A program made the translations under genes and the position numbers. Below the pieces are notes generated by a model, which was given only the letters and a program-made list of their open reading frames with translations, was not told the DNA's origin and did not search any database. Of a stretch of DNA of 64,000 nucleotides, positions 18,176 to 27,922 are shown in pieces (positions within the stretch are counted from its first letter, which is position 1; each line of letters starts with the position of its first letter). The stretch spans positions 102,047 through 166,046 of the forward strand of contig NZ_JBGGWE010000013.1 of NCBI RefSeq assembly GCF_041321095.1, given 5' to 3'. Origin of the DNA: Fibrella arboris. Lineage in GTDB: Bacteria > Bacteroidota > Bacteroidia > Cytophagales > Spirosomataceae.

Positions 18176-20806
18176 ATGTTTACAGCCATTTTGAAGCGGT
18201 ACGCCGCTGTTTACAGCCTACTTGGTTGGTTAGGAGTTCAAACGCCCACCTTCGGCTTATCCCCGCTATCGCTACCCGCGAGCACCATTGATAAGTCGAC
18301 AAAATACAACCCGGCCACTACGCCACCACTGGCTGCAATTACTTCGCCTAAGCTGTCGGGGCCTGCCTCTGTTTCCGTAATCGACCCTGCTAAGTGTTAC
18401 CGGCTGGTGTCTCGCCTGAGCGGTAAGGTGGTGGAAGTAGATGGCGCTTCGGCCAACGACGGGGCGCCCCTCCGCCAGCGTACCGACGCCAACCAGCTGG
18501 CCCAGGGCTGGCAACTGACCCCCGCCGAGGCGGGCTACTACCGCCTTTCGGTGCTCCACAACCAGAAGGGCATCCAGGTGAACAACGCCTCCACGGCCGA
18601 GAGCGCCCCCCTGGAGCAGTGGACCTACTGGGGCGGTAGCCACCAGCAGTGGGCCCTGCAGCGCAACGCCGAAGGCTACTACACCTTGAGCAACCGCAAC
18701 TCGGGCAAGGCCATGACCGTGCGCAGTGCCAGCACGGCCGAGGGGGCCGACATCATCCAGCAGGCCCTGGGTACGGGCCAGCACCAGCAGTGGAGCATCG
18801 AAGAACGAAGCTGTACGACCACGCCAACGACCAACCGGCCACCCGTCGTGATAGCCACCTCTACGTCATTGACAGGCACTTCTCCGCTGAGCGTGACTTT
18901 CACCGCCAATAAATCGTATGATCCCGACGGCGACCCGATCGCCTACGAATGGGACTTTGGTGATGAGACCAGCTTTTCCACAGAGGCCAATCCGGTGAAG
19001 GTGTTTACGGCAAAGCCCGGGAAGTCGGGCGTTGGTCTCATTCTTCGCTATACCGTTCGACTAACGGTCATCGACAGTAAAGGGCTGAGAAGTGCTGTGC
19101 AGACCTTTGATGCATCGCTCAATAATAACCCACCGACCGTTCGGATCACCAATCCGGTCACCAACGCCAAATACAGTCTCGATAAAACGACCAGCTATAC
19201 CCTGGCTGCGACGGTTACCGGCAATGGAATCGCTTCCCAAATCTGGCAGGTAAAACTACGTCGCACTGCCAGTGAGCAACTGGTAAAAACCACGTCGGGA
19301 GCCAATCCCGCCATCGATATTTCACCGGTAGGCTGTGATGGCACGAATCCGTACTACCTGATTGCCGTAAAAGTGACCGATGCTGCCGGACAGTCTGCGC
19401 AGGACTCCGTCAAGATTTATCCCGACTGTACCACGCCCAGCCTGGCAGTGACTAACCTGACAGCCACCCCATTCAACTACGTCAACACGGTGCAATTGAA
19501 CTGGACCAACCCCGTGATTCCATTCGATGACGTGCTGGTAGTGGGCAAGGCCGGTGCCGGCTTTACCGATATTCCTCTCGATCCGCTCTACACGGCCAAC
19601 GCAAGCTTCACGGGCAACGGCTCTGCCCTGTACGGAGGCAAGGTGCTCTACCAGGGCACAGGTACGTCGGTAAATGTGACCGACCTGACAGGCGGTCAGA
19701 AATACTACTTCCGGGTATTCACCCGCAAAGGCAACGGCTGGAACGGTGGCGTGGAAATCAGCGCTACCCCGGCAACATCAAACCGTGCCCCTGTAGTGGT
19801 AGCCACCTCTACCTCGCTAACGGGCAGTTCACCGCTGAGCGTGACCTTTACCGGCAACAGATCATCTGACCCTGATGGTGACCCCATCACCTATCAGTGG
19901 GACTTTGGCGATGGCAGTTTTTCCACAGACGCCAATCCGGTGAAGGTCTTCACCATTCAGCCAGGGCGCCAGGGGGTCCCTCAAACCAGCTACAGCGTGA
20001 AGCTGACCGTGTCGGACAACAGGGGAGGCATCGCTAGCAGCCAGTCGTTGCTGGTCTCGCTGCGTTCTGCCAGCACCACAACCATTGATCCCAATAAGTG
20101 TTACCGGCTGGTGTCTCGCCTGAGCGGTAAGGTGGTGGGCGTCGAGGGCAGCGCACCCGACGACGGGGCCCCTCTCCGCCAGCGTACCGACGCCAACCAG
20201 CTGGCCCAGGGCTGGCAACTGACCCCCGCCGAGGCGGGCTACTACCGCCTTTCGGTGCTCCACAACCAGAAGGGCATCCAGGTGAACAACGCCTCCACGG
20301 CCGAGAGCGCCCCCCTGGAGCAGTGGACCTACTGGGGCGGTAGCCACCAGCAGTGGGCCCTGCAGCGCAACGCCGAAGGCTACTACACCTTGAGCAACCG
20401 CAACTCGGGCAAGGCCATGACCGTGCGCAGTGCCAGCACGGCCGAGGGGGCCGACATCGTCCAGCAGGCCCTGGGTACGGGCCAGCACCAGCAGTGGAGC
20501 ATCGAAGAACGAGGTTGTACGACCGGTGGGCGCGTAGGCGTTGCTGAACCGGGCATGGCGTTCAGCCTGTGGCCAAACCCGGCAAATGACCATGTATTGA
20601 TCGATCTGAGTCCGGCGGCGGGTAAACCCGTTGGCTTGCAGGTAAACGACTTACTGGGCCGTCCGCTCCAGCAAACGCAGCTCGAGGTGGCTCCAGCAGC
20701 GCCTTACCGTTACCAGACAGACCAGTTACCAAACGGATTATACCTGATCCAACTTACGCCCACCGGGCAATTACCAACCACACTAAAGCTGTTGATTCAG
20801 CGATAG
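18176..20806 (+). CDS. Secreted multidomain lectin: ricin-PKD-FN3-PKD-ricin with T9SS sorting signal
   Basis: 876 residues. After a long N-terminal signal region (to about 40) come: ricin-type beta-trefoil 1 (73-215, with three Q-W repeats), PKD 1 (about 220-315, DPDGDPIAYEWDFGD), an Ig-like part (318-420), an FN3-like part (422-535), PKD 2 (537-635), ricin 2 (641-783) and a T9SS type A sorting domain (about 790-876, FSLWPNPANDHVLIDL and LPNGLYLIQL). There is no catalytic domain. It is exported by the type IX system and anchored at or released from the surface, where it probably binds the plant glycan. The two ricin modules are nearly identical in DNA. It ends before a strong terminator and is separated from the GH genes by a 168-base gap with no clear promoter. 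Confidence 0.85.
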   Translation: MFTAILKRYAAVYSLLGWLGVQTPTFGLSPLSLPASTIDKSTKYNPATTPPLAAITSPKLSGPASVSVIDPAKCYRLVSRLSGKVVEVDGASANDGAPLRQRTDANQLAQGWQLTPAEAGYYRLSVLHNQKGIQVNNASTAESAPLEQWTYWGGSHQQWALQRNAEGYYTLSNRNSGKAMTVRSASTAEGADIIQQALGTGQHQQWSIEERSCTTTPTTNRPPVVIATSTSLTGTSPLSVTFTANKSYDPDGDPIAYEWDFGDETSFSTEANPVKVFTAKPGKSGVGLILRYTVRLTVIDSKGLRSAVQTFDASLNNNPPTVRITNPVTNAKYSLDKTTSYTLAATVTGNGIASQIWQVKLRRTASEQLVKTTSGANPAIDISPVGCDGTNPYYLIAVKVTDAAGQSAQDSVKIYPDCTTPSLAVTNLTATPFNYVNTVQLNWTNPVIPFDDVLVVGKAGAGFTDIPLDPLYTANASFTGNGSALYGGKVLYQGTGTSVNVTDLTGGQKYYFRVFTRKGNGWNGGVEISATPATSNRAPVVVATSTSLTGSSPLSVTFTGNRSSDPDGDPITYQWDFGDGSFSTDANPVKVFTIQPGRQGVPQTSYSVKLTVSDNRGGIASSQSLLVSLRSASTTTIDPNKCYRLVSRLSGKVVGVEGSAPDDGAPLRQRTDANQLAQGWQLTPAEAGYYRLSVLHNQKGIQVNNASTAESAPLEQWTYWGGSHQQWALQRNAEGYYTLSNRNSGKAMTVRSASTAEGADIVQQALGTGQHQQWSIEERGCTTGGRVGVAEPGMAFSLWPNPANDHVLIDLSPAAGKPVGLQVNDLLGRPLQQTQLEVAPAAPYRYQTDQLPNGLYLIQLTPTGQLPTTLKLLIQR
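18392..18820 (+). repeat. Intragenic ricin module copy A
   Basis: 429 bases that recur at 20096-20524 in the same frame (offset 1704 bases, 568 codons). From about 18480 to 18800 the two copies are almost base-identical, synonymous sites included. Differences cluster in the first 80 bases, where the loops after the first strand differ. Confidence 0.85.
20096..20524 (+). repeat. Intragenic ricin module copy B
   Basis: Second copy of the 429-base ricin module described at 18392. The identity at silent positions shows recent duplication or gene conversion inside one gene, while the PKD domains next to each copy have diverged much more. Confidence 0.85.
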
Positions 20807-20840
20807 GCGCTTCTCTGGTATAACCTACCGTGATCTACGA

Positions 20841-20894
20841 ACGAAGCCAGGGGTCCAGTACTGACACGTGTCAGTTCTGGACCCCTGGCTTCGT
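20841..20894. terminator. Strong bidirectional terminator hairpin between convergent genes
   Basis: The stem begins ACGAAGCCAGGGGTCCAG and pairs with its full complement ending at 20894. An inner CTGACACGTGTCAG palindrome forms the tip, with only two unpaired bases per side. It lies 35 bases after the lectin stop and about 150 bases after the dehydrogenase stop on the other strand, as expected for a shared terminator. Confidence 0.85.
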
Positions 20895-21044
20895 TATGTA
20901 CGGAATGATTCATCCCGACTCAGGGTAGGCATCTCAATTCGATACCAACTACGCTGGCTGCTTAGCCATGCCGCCGTCAGGTTTCAGTATGAGCCGTGTG
21001 CCTGTCTCTGATAGGCTTCAACGTTGGCGAGACTTATCAGGCCC

Positions 21045-22061
21045 CTACGCCAACGCCACCATCGCCTTGATGACGCCATTCGCCGGGTCGAGCCAGCTGG
21101 CGAAGGTATCGGCAACCTGATCGAAGGCTACGCGGTGGGTGATGTAGGTGGTTGGGTCGATCAGCCCTTTTTTCAGGCAGGCAATGACATGCTCGAAATC
21201 CTGCCGGGTGGCGTTGCGGCTGCTCATGAGCGTGGCTTCCCGCTTATGAAAGTCGGGGTGACTGAATGCGATCTCACCTTTCTGAAGTCCGACGAGGACG
21301 TACCTGGCTCCGTGGGCCATGTACCGAAAGCTGTTGTTGATCGCTTTCAAACTGCCGGTGGCATCCATGACCACCGTCGGCATATCGCCGCTGGTAATCG
21401 CCTGAAGCTGCTCCAGCACATCGGGCGATAGGGCATTGATCGTATGCGTTACGCCCAGCTTTTCCCGGCAAAAGGCCAGCCTTCCTTCATTGATATCCAG
21501 CGCAATGACAGTGCCCCCCGCAATGCGGGCAAACTCCATGATGCCTAAGCCAATGGGACCGGCCCCAATGACCAGTACATACTCCCCAGGCTGTATGTTT
21601 GCCCGCCGAACGCCGTGGGCACCAATCGCCAGTGGTTCCACCAGCGCCAGTTCATCAACACCCAGCCCGTCGCCGTGAACGAGTGAATAAATCGGCACCG
21701 AGAGATAATCGACCATGCCGCCATCGATGTGTACGCCGCTTACCTGAAGCTGCGTGCAGCAATTGGGTTTCCCCGACCGGCAGGCTATACAATGCCCACA
21801 GTTGAAATAAGGAATAAAGGTAACCAGCTCCCCCGGAGTGAAATCTGACGCCCCATTGGCTTCTACCAGCTCGCCGGCCAGTTCATGCCCCAGAATTCGG
21901 GGATATGAGAAGAACGGCTGGGTGCCTTCATAAGCATGCAGGTCGGTTCCGCAGATGCCAATACGTTTGATTCGAATAATGGCCCGTTCAGGTGCCGACT
22001 CGGGCATACTGCCTTGCTGATAGGCAAATACGCCGGGGGTTGTGCAAACTAAGGTTTTCAT
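21045..22061 (-). CDS. Zinc-dependent medium-chain alcohol/polyol dehydrogenase (RspB/YjjN-like)
   Basis: 338 residues without export signal. GICGTDLHAYEG and GHELAG hold the catalytic zinc ligands, CGHCIACRSGKPNCC binds the structural zinc, and VIGAGPIGLG is the NAD-binding fold. It resembles E. coli RspB and YjjN (an L-galactonate 5-dehydrogenase) in length and in the GVHIDGGMVDY stretch. It is the last gene after SusC-SusD on this strand (95 bases after SusD) and would oxidise a sugar acid or polyol from the imported glycan. L-galactonate is attractive because L-galactose can come from the polymer this locus seems to target, but that is inference. Confidence 0.8.
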   Translation of the reverse strand: MKTLVCTTPGVFAYQQGSMPESAPERAIIRIKRIGICGTDLHAYEGTQPFFSYPRILGHELAGELVEANGASDFTPGELVTFIPYFNCGHCIACRSGKPNCCTQLQVSGVHIDGGMVDYLSVPIYSLVHGDGLGVDELALVEPLAIGAHGVRRANIQPGEYVLVIGAGPIGLGIMEFARIAGGTVIALDINEGRLAFCREKLGVTHTINALSPDVLEQLQAITSGDMPTVVMDATGSLKAINNSFRYMAHGARYVLVGLQKGEIAFSHPDFHKREATLMSSRNATRQDFEHVIACLKKGLIDPTTYITHRVAFDQVADTFASWLDPANGVIKAMVALA

Positions 22062-22085
22062 AGCCAGAGCAAGGTAGTTGTAAAA

Positions 22086-22137
22086 ACTGCCGGAACATTC
22101 ACCCGGGCAACAAAACCCACGTGAACATCCCGGCAGT
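22086..22137. terminator. Weak hairpin between SusD and dehydrogenase
   Basis: Eight-base arms ACTGCCGG / CCGGCAGT, with inner partly complementary stretches (AACATTCAC against GTGAACATC), in the 95 bases between the two genes. It may attenuate the dehydrogenase relative to SusCD. Confidence 0.35.
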
Positions 22138-22156
22138 ATACACTACGAGAAGCAAT

Positions 22157-23932
22157 CTATTTTAAAGGGTCAAACGTGCCGCCCCAGGTGTTGTTCTGAA
22201 TGATTTTGGGGTTGTTATCAATGGCCGTTTGCGGAATAGCGAAGAAGTAATACTCTGGTTTCCAGTTGATCGCGTACTTCGTATCAAGCTGCTTGAAGAC
22301 CAGCGTAAAGTAGTTGGTGTAGGCCAGATCCAGGCTCACGTTATCGCGGGTGGTGGCAAAATCGGCCGGCACACCCGTTGTCTTCAGGTTGATCGTCACA
22401 CCAGTGCGGCGGGTACCGTTCAGCGTTTTTTCGATCAGTTTCCAGCGGCGAAGATCCCAGAAACGCTTGCCTTCGAAAGCAAATTCAATCTGGCGCTCCA
22501 GCAGAATGGCCGCAAACAGTTCATCGCGGGTCATCGCGGCTTTTAGGCCATATAGCCCGTCGGTGCCTGCTTCGAGCCCCGCCCGTTTCCGAATAGCTTT
22601 CAGTTGGGTGTAGGCGTCGTCGAGTTTGTTGATGCCTACTGCGCTTTCGGCCAGGTTCAACAGCACTTCTGCAAAGCGAATCTCGATCCAGTCGGTACCA
22701 GAATACTGCACATCACCGATGGCGGCCGTTGGGTTGATCGCTTTCCGGGCATAAAAACCGGTGTTGCTGGCTTTCGCTTCTACCGTTTTACCACCCGCAA
22801 AATACGTCCAGACTTTATTGGCGGTATTGCCGTTCAGCGGCCAGGTTACGCCGTTATAAGCGATCGTTTTGTCGAAACGGGGATCACGGTTTTTGTAGAA
22901 GAGCTGGTCGGTGTACGCGTACTTCGTCGACTCGCCGGGTTTCTTGCCATCCAGCATCGGGAAGGCCTTCACCATCTCCCACGAAGGCTGGTTAGAGCCT
23001 CCACCAGTTCCGTTGTACGACGGACGGGTCGCATTGTCATAGCCATTATTCTTCTTCGTCTGGTCGCCCGTCGACGTGTTATAACCCGTCAGGAATACGG
23101 CTTCAGGGTTGTTTACTTCCTGGAACCAAAGCTGGTCGAACGACGCGTGCAGTCCGTAGCCGTTGGCCGTTAGCAGGTCATACGCCTGTTTATTGGCGTC
23201 GTAGGCAGCCTGCCATTTCGCCTGGTCGTCAGACGGGTTAAACTGTGGACTGGCGGCCGTCATGAGCACTCGCCCTTTCAACGCGGCGGCGGCTCCTTTC
23301 GTGATCCGTCCCCAATCGGCCGACGATGCCCATTTTCCTGGCACCGACGCAATGGTTGAGTCGAGGTCTTTTACGATCTGGGCAAACGATTCGGCGGTTG
23401 TGTTTCTGGGCAGGAACGCTACGCCCCGGGCTTCGTCGCCCACGGCGGCCAGCGGCGTTAACACCAGCGGAACGCCGCCATACAGCCGAACGAGGTCAAA
23501 ATACCGCCAGGCGCGAAAAAACTGGGCCTGCCCTCTCAGCTTGTTTTTGGTCGCCGCAGGGAGTGAACCGTTCTTCACATCGTTCAGGAACATATTGATG
23601 ACCCTGATTTTACCGTAGTTGTTGGTGGCGCTGAGGGCGGTGCCAAAATCAGCTACTTCATTAACCAGCAGTGTTCCTTCCAGTAGCTTGCTTTCACCGA
23701 ACGATTCGTCCGTCAGGTTGGTCACGCTGGGTGTACTTGGCCCAAGCGTGGCAATGCCAGTTGGCAGGTTCTGGTCGTAGATATAATCCAGGTTCATCTG
23801 GGAGAGGGTCGAATCTTTAAAGATCAGATCACCACTGGTTGAACTCAGATCGGTTTTGTCGAGCACGTCCTTGCAGCTTGTCAGGGCAAGGGTGGCGCAA
23901 CAGACGGCGAGGAATTTATAGGCGAATTTCAT
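22157..23932 (-). CDS. SusD/RagB family glycan-binding lipoprotein
   Basis: 591 residues from the ATG at 23932; the longer frame to 23959 is rejected because MKFAYKFLAVCCATLALTSC is a complete lipoprotein signal with lipobox ALTSC. The N-terminal TPR-like half includes KNKLRGQAQFFRAWRYFDLV and the C-terminal half has the family ending ERQIEFAFEGKRFWDLRRWK. It lies 16 bases after SusC, the standard paired arrangement. It binds the oligosaccharide at the cell surface and acts as the lid of the SusC transporter. This is the only SusD in the window, so one import pair appears to serve a very large enzyme set. Confidence 0.95.
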   Translation of the reverse strand: MKFAYKFLAVCCATLALTSCKDVLDKTDLSSTSGDLIFKDSTLSQMNLDYIYDQNLPTGIATLGPSTPSVTNLTDESFGESKLLEGTLLVNEVADFGTALSATNNYGKIRVINMFLNDVKNGSLPAATKNKLRGQAQFFRAWRYFDLVRLYGGVPLVLTPLAAVGDEARGVAFLPRNTTAESFAQIVKDLDSTIASVPGKWASSADWGRITKGAAAALKGRVLMTAASPQFNPSDDQAKWQAAYDANKQAYDLLTANGYGLHASFDQLWFQEVNNPEAVFLTGYNTSTGDQTKKNNGYDNATRPSYNGTGGGSNQPSWEMVKAFPMLDGKKPGESTKYAYTDQLFYKNRDPRFDKTIAYNGVTWPLNGNTANKVWTYFAGGKTVEAKASNTGFYARKAINPTAAIGDVQYSGTDWIEIRFAEVLLNLAESAVGINKLDDAYTQLKAIRKRAGLEAGTDGLYGLKAAMTRDELFAAILLERQIEFAFEGKRFWDLRRWKLIEKTLNGTRRTGVTINLKTTGVPADFATTRDNVSLDLAYTNYFTLVFKQLDTKYAINWKPEYYFFAIPQTAIDNNPKIIQNNTWGGTFDPLK

Positions 23933-23948
23933 TAGAGCTGACGGGGAA

Positions 23949-26900
23949 TTACAGGCCAAGATTTAAGCCCAGTGAGAACGAACGCAACACAGGGTATGCG
24001 TCATATGTGCCAGAATACGATTTGTAGCTGTACGGATTATAGAGGTTGAGCGGGTTGGTAGCGACCATATACACCCGGATATTGCTCAGCCCTACTTTAG
24101 TAGCCAAACGTGCAGGCAGCCCGTACGACACGTTCACATTCCGAACAGACGCCTGGGTTGAGCTACGGAACCAGAATTGCGAATCAACCGTGTAGGTGTC
24201 TTTGTAATAGGGGCTTGGGTACGTTGCGTTTGGGTTCTCAGGCGTCCAGTGATCAGCCCAGAACTGGGGGCGGTTGGCGGTCAGCGTTGCCTGCGACCGG
24301 GCAGTACCTTCTACGGCATCCTGCCCGCCAAAGGAACCGCTGATAACCGCTGCTACCGACAGGCTTCTGTACGAAGCGCTGAAGTTGAAGCCAAACCCGT
24401 AGTGATTGCTCGCTTTCGCCGTCAGGTACTGTAGATCATCGGTGGTAATTTTTCCGTCGGGGGCGGTGTACTGGCCCGATGCGTCTTTGGGGCCCCGAAT
24501 GTCTTCGTAATACAGCATCCCCGGTTTCGGCACCGCGCCAAACAGCGTATAGCCTGGGTGAGTGGTCAGGTAGGCTTCTACGTCCTGCTGCGTTCTGAAC
24601 ATGCCCAGGTAGTTGTAGCCTTTGTAGCCCATATCCGACGAGCGGCCGGTTGGGTCTTCGTAGGTACCGATCTTGCCTTTATCGACGTCGATCTTGATCT
24701 GCTTGTTATCGCTCCAGGTGAAGAACGTATTCACTTTGTATGACCAGTCGCTGCCAATCTTCGCGTTCCAGCCCAGGGAGATTTCAGTCCCGAAGCCATC
24801 GACCGTGGCGTAGTTCTCAGAAGGCAGCGTAGCCCCAACCAGCAGTGGCACCGACGAGGTCAATGCCGTCAGCATGTTATACCGGTGATCATAGAACGCA
24901 TCCATCGTGAAGGAGAGGCGGTTCCGCAGAAACTGAGCATCGATACCGATGTTGTATTTCGTGTTATCATCCCAGCGGGCCTGCCGGTTGGCCATGGCGT
25001 TGTTGGGCGACACGATCAGGGGGCGGTCGGCATTACCACCGAACACAGCGCCTTTACCGGTCTGGATCGAGTAGCTCGTCAGCCAGTTATAGGCTTTGGT
25101 CGCATCACCGCCCAGAAAGCCCAGCGAACCACGCAGTTTCAGGAGGTCGACCCAACGGACATTGTCTTTGAAGAAAGGCTCTTCGGATATCACCCAGCCA
25201 GCCGAGAACGACGGGAACAGGCCCCAACGCAGCTCAGGCGCAAACTTGGTCGATGCATCGTAGCGAACCGCCGCCTCGAAGAGGTATTTGTTGGCGTAGT
25301 TGTAATTGAAACGACCGGCATATGACAGAAAACCCGCCTCTGTTTCCGTCTCAGAAGTCGTTTGCGTGCCAATGGCATAACGCATGTTATCGAGTCCGCC
25401 GATGATGACGCCCTCGGCCATAGCCGCTACGTTATCTGAATGAGTCTCTGACTGTTCAAAGAAGGCGATCGCCGAAATCTGGTGCTTCCCGAACTGCCGG
25501 TCGTAGTTCAGATAGCCATTCAACTGGTACGAATCAATGTAGCCTGGATTTACCCGTACCCGGTCACCGTTGTTGAGCGTGACCATTTTCAGCACATCAC
25601 CGCCGTAGATGTGTTTGTGGTCGCCCAGCATCGAAAAGCTATACACGTTGTATTTGGTACCGTATTGCTTCCCATACGAGTTATCAAACGTACGGCCATA
25701 CAGGGCTCTGGCTTTCAGTCCTTTGATGCCAGGGATCGTATATTCCAGGCTGGCCGTTACGTTGAGCCCCGTCGATTTTGTCTGCGTGTAGTTGTCTGAG
25801 TTCTGTACCTCAAAGAAATGAAAGGCATCGACCGTGTTCACGTTGCTGGCATTTGACAGCAATACAGGCAGGCCATTCACGTACGGTGGATTGAACTGGG
25901 GCGTATACAGCAAACTTTTCATGTCGTTCTCTGCGTTCTCGCCACCCTGTTTCAGGTAATACATCCGCTTGTCGCCAATGAAACTGCTCACCGATAAGGC
26001 CGCCTTCAGGTTACGGGTAACCTGCATGTCGGCACTGGCCCGAAACGTCCACTTGCCGGTGTTGATATTGTCGAAGTTGGCATCCTGCGCGTTGTAGGAA
26101 GCTCCTGCGAAATAGGTTGCCTTATCGTTCCCACCGCTTACGTTCAGCGCGTGGCGCTGCACTGTCGATGGTTTCCAGGCGGTACGCAGCCAGTTGGTAT
26201 TGTTTGCCTGGAAATAGGCCAGTTCGTCGGGCGTGTAAATGAGCGGGTCGGTGGCCGGCTTGCCGGCGGCGTAGTTCAGGTCGTTCAGGTACGTGGCCTG
26301 CTCGTAGCCATTCATCATGGTCGGCAGCGTGGCGGTAGACGTACCCGTTGAGCCACTGTAGCTGAATTTAGGGGCGCCGGCTTTGCCCCGTTTTGTAGTG
26401 AGCACCACGACACCCTGGTTCGACCGGGCCCCATAAATGGCAGCCGCAGCGTCTTTCAGCACCGAAATGGCTTCTACCTCCGAAACGTCCAGCGCATTGA
26501 AATCATCTTCCGACCGTACCACATTGTCGATCACATACAGCGGACGCAGCGTACCACCATCTTTCGACAGAATCACCGGATTGCGAACGGTGATCTGCGC
26601 GTTTTCGCCGGGGCGGCTGGTTCCGCCCGATACGCCCACACCCGGCAACTGCCCAACCAGCACCGCCGACAGGTTATTGACGGGCAGATCCTGCACCGCT
26701 TTCATGTCTACGGAAGCTACGGCACCGGTGAGGCTGATTTTCTTCTGGGTCCCGTAGCCAACGACCACGACTTCGTTCAGTGCTGCGGCATCTTCTTCCA
26801 TCGTGACAGCCAACACGACCTGCCCCTTTACTGGCACTTCCTGCGTTTTGAATCCGATATAGCTAAAGATCAGGGTTTCGTTACCCGTAGGCAGATTCAG

Positions 26901-27167
26901 TCGAAACGTACCTTTTACGTCACTGATCGTTCCGGTTTTCGTCCCTTTTATCAGGACGTTTACGCCCGGAATTGGCTCGCCATTTGCGTCTTTCACGGTG
27001 CCGGTGATGTTCTCCAGGGGGGCTTTCCCCTTCGCGGCGGGTATACCCGTAAACCGACTGCCTGTTTCTGCGTAACAGACCGCTTCGGTGAGTCCGCCCA
27101 GGACCAGTATACAAACCAGTTTTAGCGTGCTGGTAAGCAGTTTTTGTGTTCGTAAAGGCGCTATCAT
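23949..27167 (-). CDS. SusC/RagA TonB-dependent outer-membrane transporter
   Basis: 1072 residues. Signal about 1-33, then a carboxypeptidase-regulatory-like domain (about 50-135, ITGTVKDANGEPIPGVNVLI), a TonB-box region (ALNEVVVVGYGTQKK), the plug with the RagA signature (AAAIYGARSNQGVVVLTTKRG, about 235-255) and a 22-strand-type barrel to the C-terminal NLYNPYSYKS and RSFSLGLNLGL strand. There is no N-terminal STN domain, so control by an anti-sigma partner is unlikely, and no ECF sigma gene is nearby. The DUF3826 gene ends 95 bases upstream on the same strand, so both are probably co-transcribed from the region before 27922. Confidence 0.95.
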   Translation of the reverse strand: MIAPLRTQKLLTSTLKLVCILVLGGLTEAVCYAETGSRFTGIPAAKGKAPLENITGTVKDANGEPIPGVNVLIKGTKTGTISDVKGTFRLNLPTGNETLIFSYIGFKTQEVPVKGQVVLAVTMEEDAAALNEVVVVGYGTQKKISLTGAVASVDMKAVQDLPVNNLSAVLVGQLPGVGVSGGTSRPGENAQITVRNPVILSKDGGTLRPLYVIDNVVRSEDDFNALDVSEVEAISVLKDAAAAIYGARSNQGVVVLTTKRGKAGAPKFSYSGSTGTSTATLPTMMNGYEQATYLNDLNYAAGKPATDPLIYTPDELAYFQANNTNWLRTAWKPSTVQRHALNVSGGNDKATYFAGASYNAQDANFDNINTGKWTFRASADMQVTRNLKAALSVSSFIGDKRMYYLKQGGENAENDMKSLLYTPQFNPPYVNGLPVLLSNASNVNTVDAFHFFEVQNSDNYTQTKSTGLNVTASLEYTIPGIKGLKARALYGRTFDNSYGKQYGTKYNVYSFSMLGDHKHIYGGDVLKMVTLNNGDRVRVNPGYIDSYQLNGYLNYDRQFGKHQISAIAFFEQSETHSDNVAAMAEGVIIGGLDNMRYAIGTQTTSETETEAGFLSYAGRFNYNYANKYLFEAAVRYDASTKFAPELRWGLFPSFSAGWVISEEPFFKDNVRWVDLLKLRGSLGFLGGDATKAYNWLTSYSIQTGKGAVFGGNADRPLIVSPNNAMANRQARWDDNTKYNIGIDAQFLRNRLSFTMDAFYDHRYNMLTALTSSVPLLVGATLPSENYATVDGFGTEISLGWNAKIGSDWSYKVNTFFTWSDNKQIKIDVDKGKIGTYEDPTGRSSDMGYKGYNYLGMFRTQQDVEAYLTTHPGYTLFGAVPKPGMLYYEDIRGPKDASGQYTAPDGKITTDDLQYLTAKASNHYGFGFNFSASYRSLSVAAVISGSFGGQDAVEGTARSQATLTANRPQFWADHWTPENPNATYPSPYYKDTYTVDSQFWFRSSTQASVRNVNVSYGLPARLATKVGLSNIRVYMVATNPLNLYNPYSYKSYSGTYDAYPVLRSFSLGLNLGL

Positions 27168-27262
27168 GCGTGTTTGATTAAGGTAAATTTTGAGCTAATA
27201 GTGAGGTTAATTTATGCGTGAAATCAGCCTGTGCCGACGCAGATTATAGGCATTTCGGCCGC

Positions 27263-27922
27263 TTATTTTTTGGCCTTTTTCGCTTCGTCAGCAATGCGTT
27301 CTTCCCATTCTTTGCTGGCTTTTTTCATATCAATACCAGCGGCAGAGAGGTAATTATTTATACGGCCTTTGTATTTGCCGAACAAGGCATGTTTTTTCTC
27401 TGACGTTCCTTCGTCCATCGCTCGTTCGCGGGCTTCAACCAGGTACGTTAATATCTGCGCTTTCTGATCGTCGGTCAGGTTGGGCAGCATGGCCAGATAT
27501 CCATTGTACGTAATGGGAACAACGCCGTAGGTCATGCCATTTTTGACCAGGTCAATCTGAGGGGATGCTATATCCTGGGCAAGCGCTGCCAGATACGCTG
27601 CGTGTAGCGCCGTTAGCTTTTGGGCGGTCTCCTTTTCCACCGTTTCTTTTTGAGCGGCATCGGTCAGACCCGTCAGAGCTGCTTTATGCGCCTCATGTAG
27701 GGCGTTCAGGCTTCGGTATTGTTGTGCGATCTTTTCCTGAACGCGAGTCGCCACCTGCGGGTCTGTCAGGCCAAGGGTAGCGACAATCTTCGACGCCCGC
27801 TCATTAACCACCCGTGTATACGCTGCTTCCTTACCCTCAGCAGCCTGGTCCTGCGCATAAGCCGTACCCCCAAGGCAGGTTAGTAAGCTGGCAACGAAGA
27901 GGGTTTTACGTAACGTGTACAT
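27263..27922 (-). CDS. DUF3826 exported protein (paralogue 1)
   Basis: 219 residues, signal ending TAYAQD, then a helix-rich body with charged repeats. Conserved-looking parts are YGVVPITYNGYLAMLPNLTD, ILTYLVEARERAMDEGTSEKK and FGKYKGRINNYLS. It matches DUF3826, a family of unknown function common in glycan-utilisation loci of Bacteroidota. A second member lies at 57105 with the same core (VPNMTAQEEETILGYMEQAR). It directly precedes SusC, so its expression is tied to import. No catalytic motif is visible; a periplasmic accessory or chaperone-like role is only a guess. Confidence 0.75.
   Translation of the reverse strand: MYTLRKTLFVASLLTCLGGTAYAQDQAAEGKEAAYTRVVNERASKIVATLGLTDPQVATRVQEKIAQQYRSLNALHEAHKAALTGLTDAAQKETVEKETAQKLTALHAAYLAALAQDIASPQIDLVKNGMTYGVVPITYNGYLAMLPNLTDDQKAQILTYLVEARERAMDEGTSEKKHALFGKYKGRINNYLSAAGIDMKKASKEWEERIADEAKKAKK

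Noticed and set aside
18272..18784. Minus-strand reading frames across both ricin modules (also 19862-20593)
   Set aside because: They mirror each other only because the DNA is duplicated; composition is typical of antisense shadow and the plus-strand domains are clear.
23932..23959. Longer SusD start overlapping SusC
   Set aside because: The extra nine codons precede a complete lipoprotein signal and have no similarity to SusD starts.
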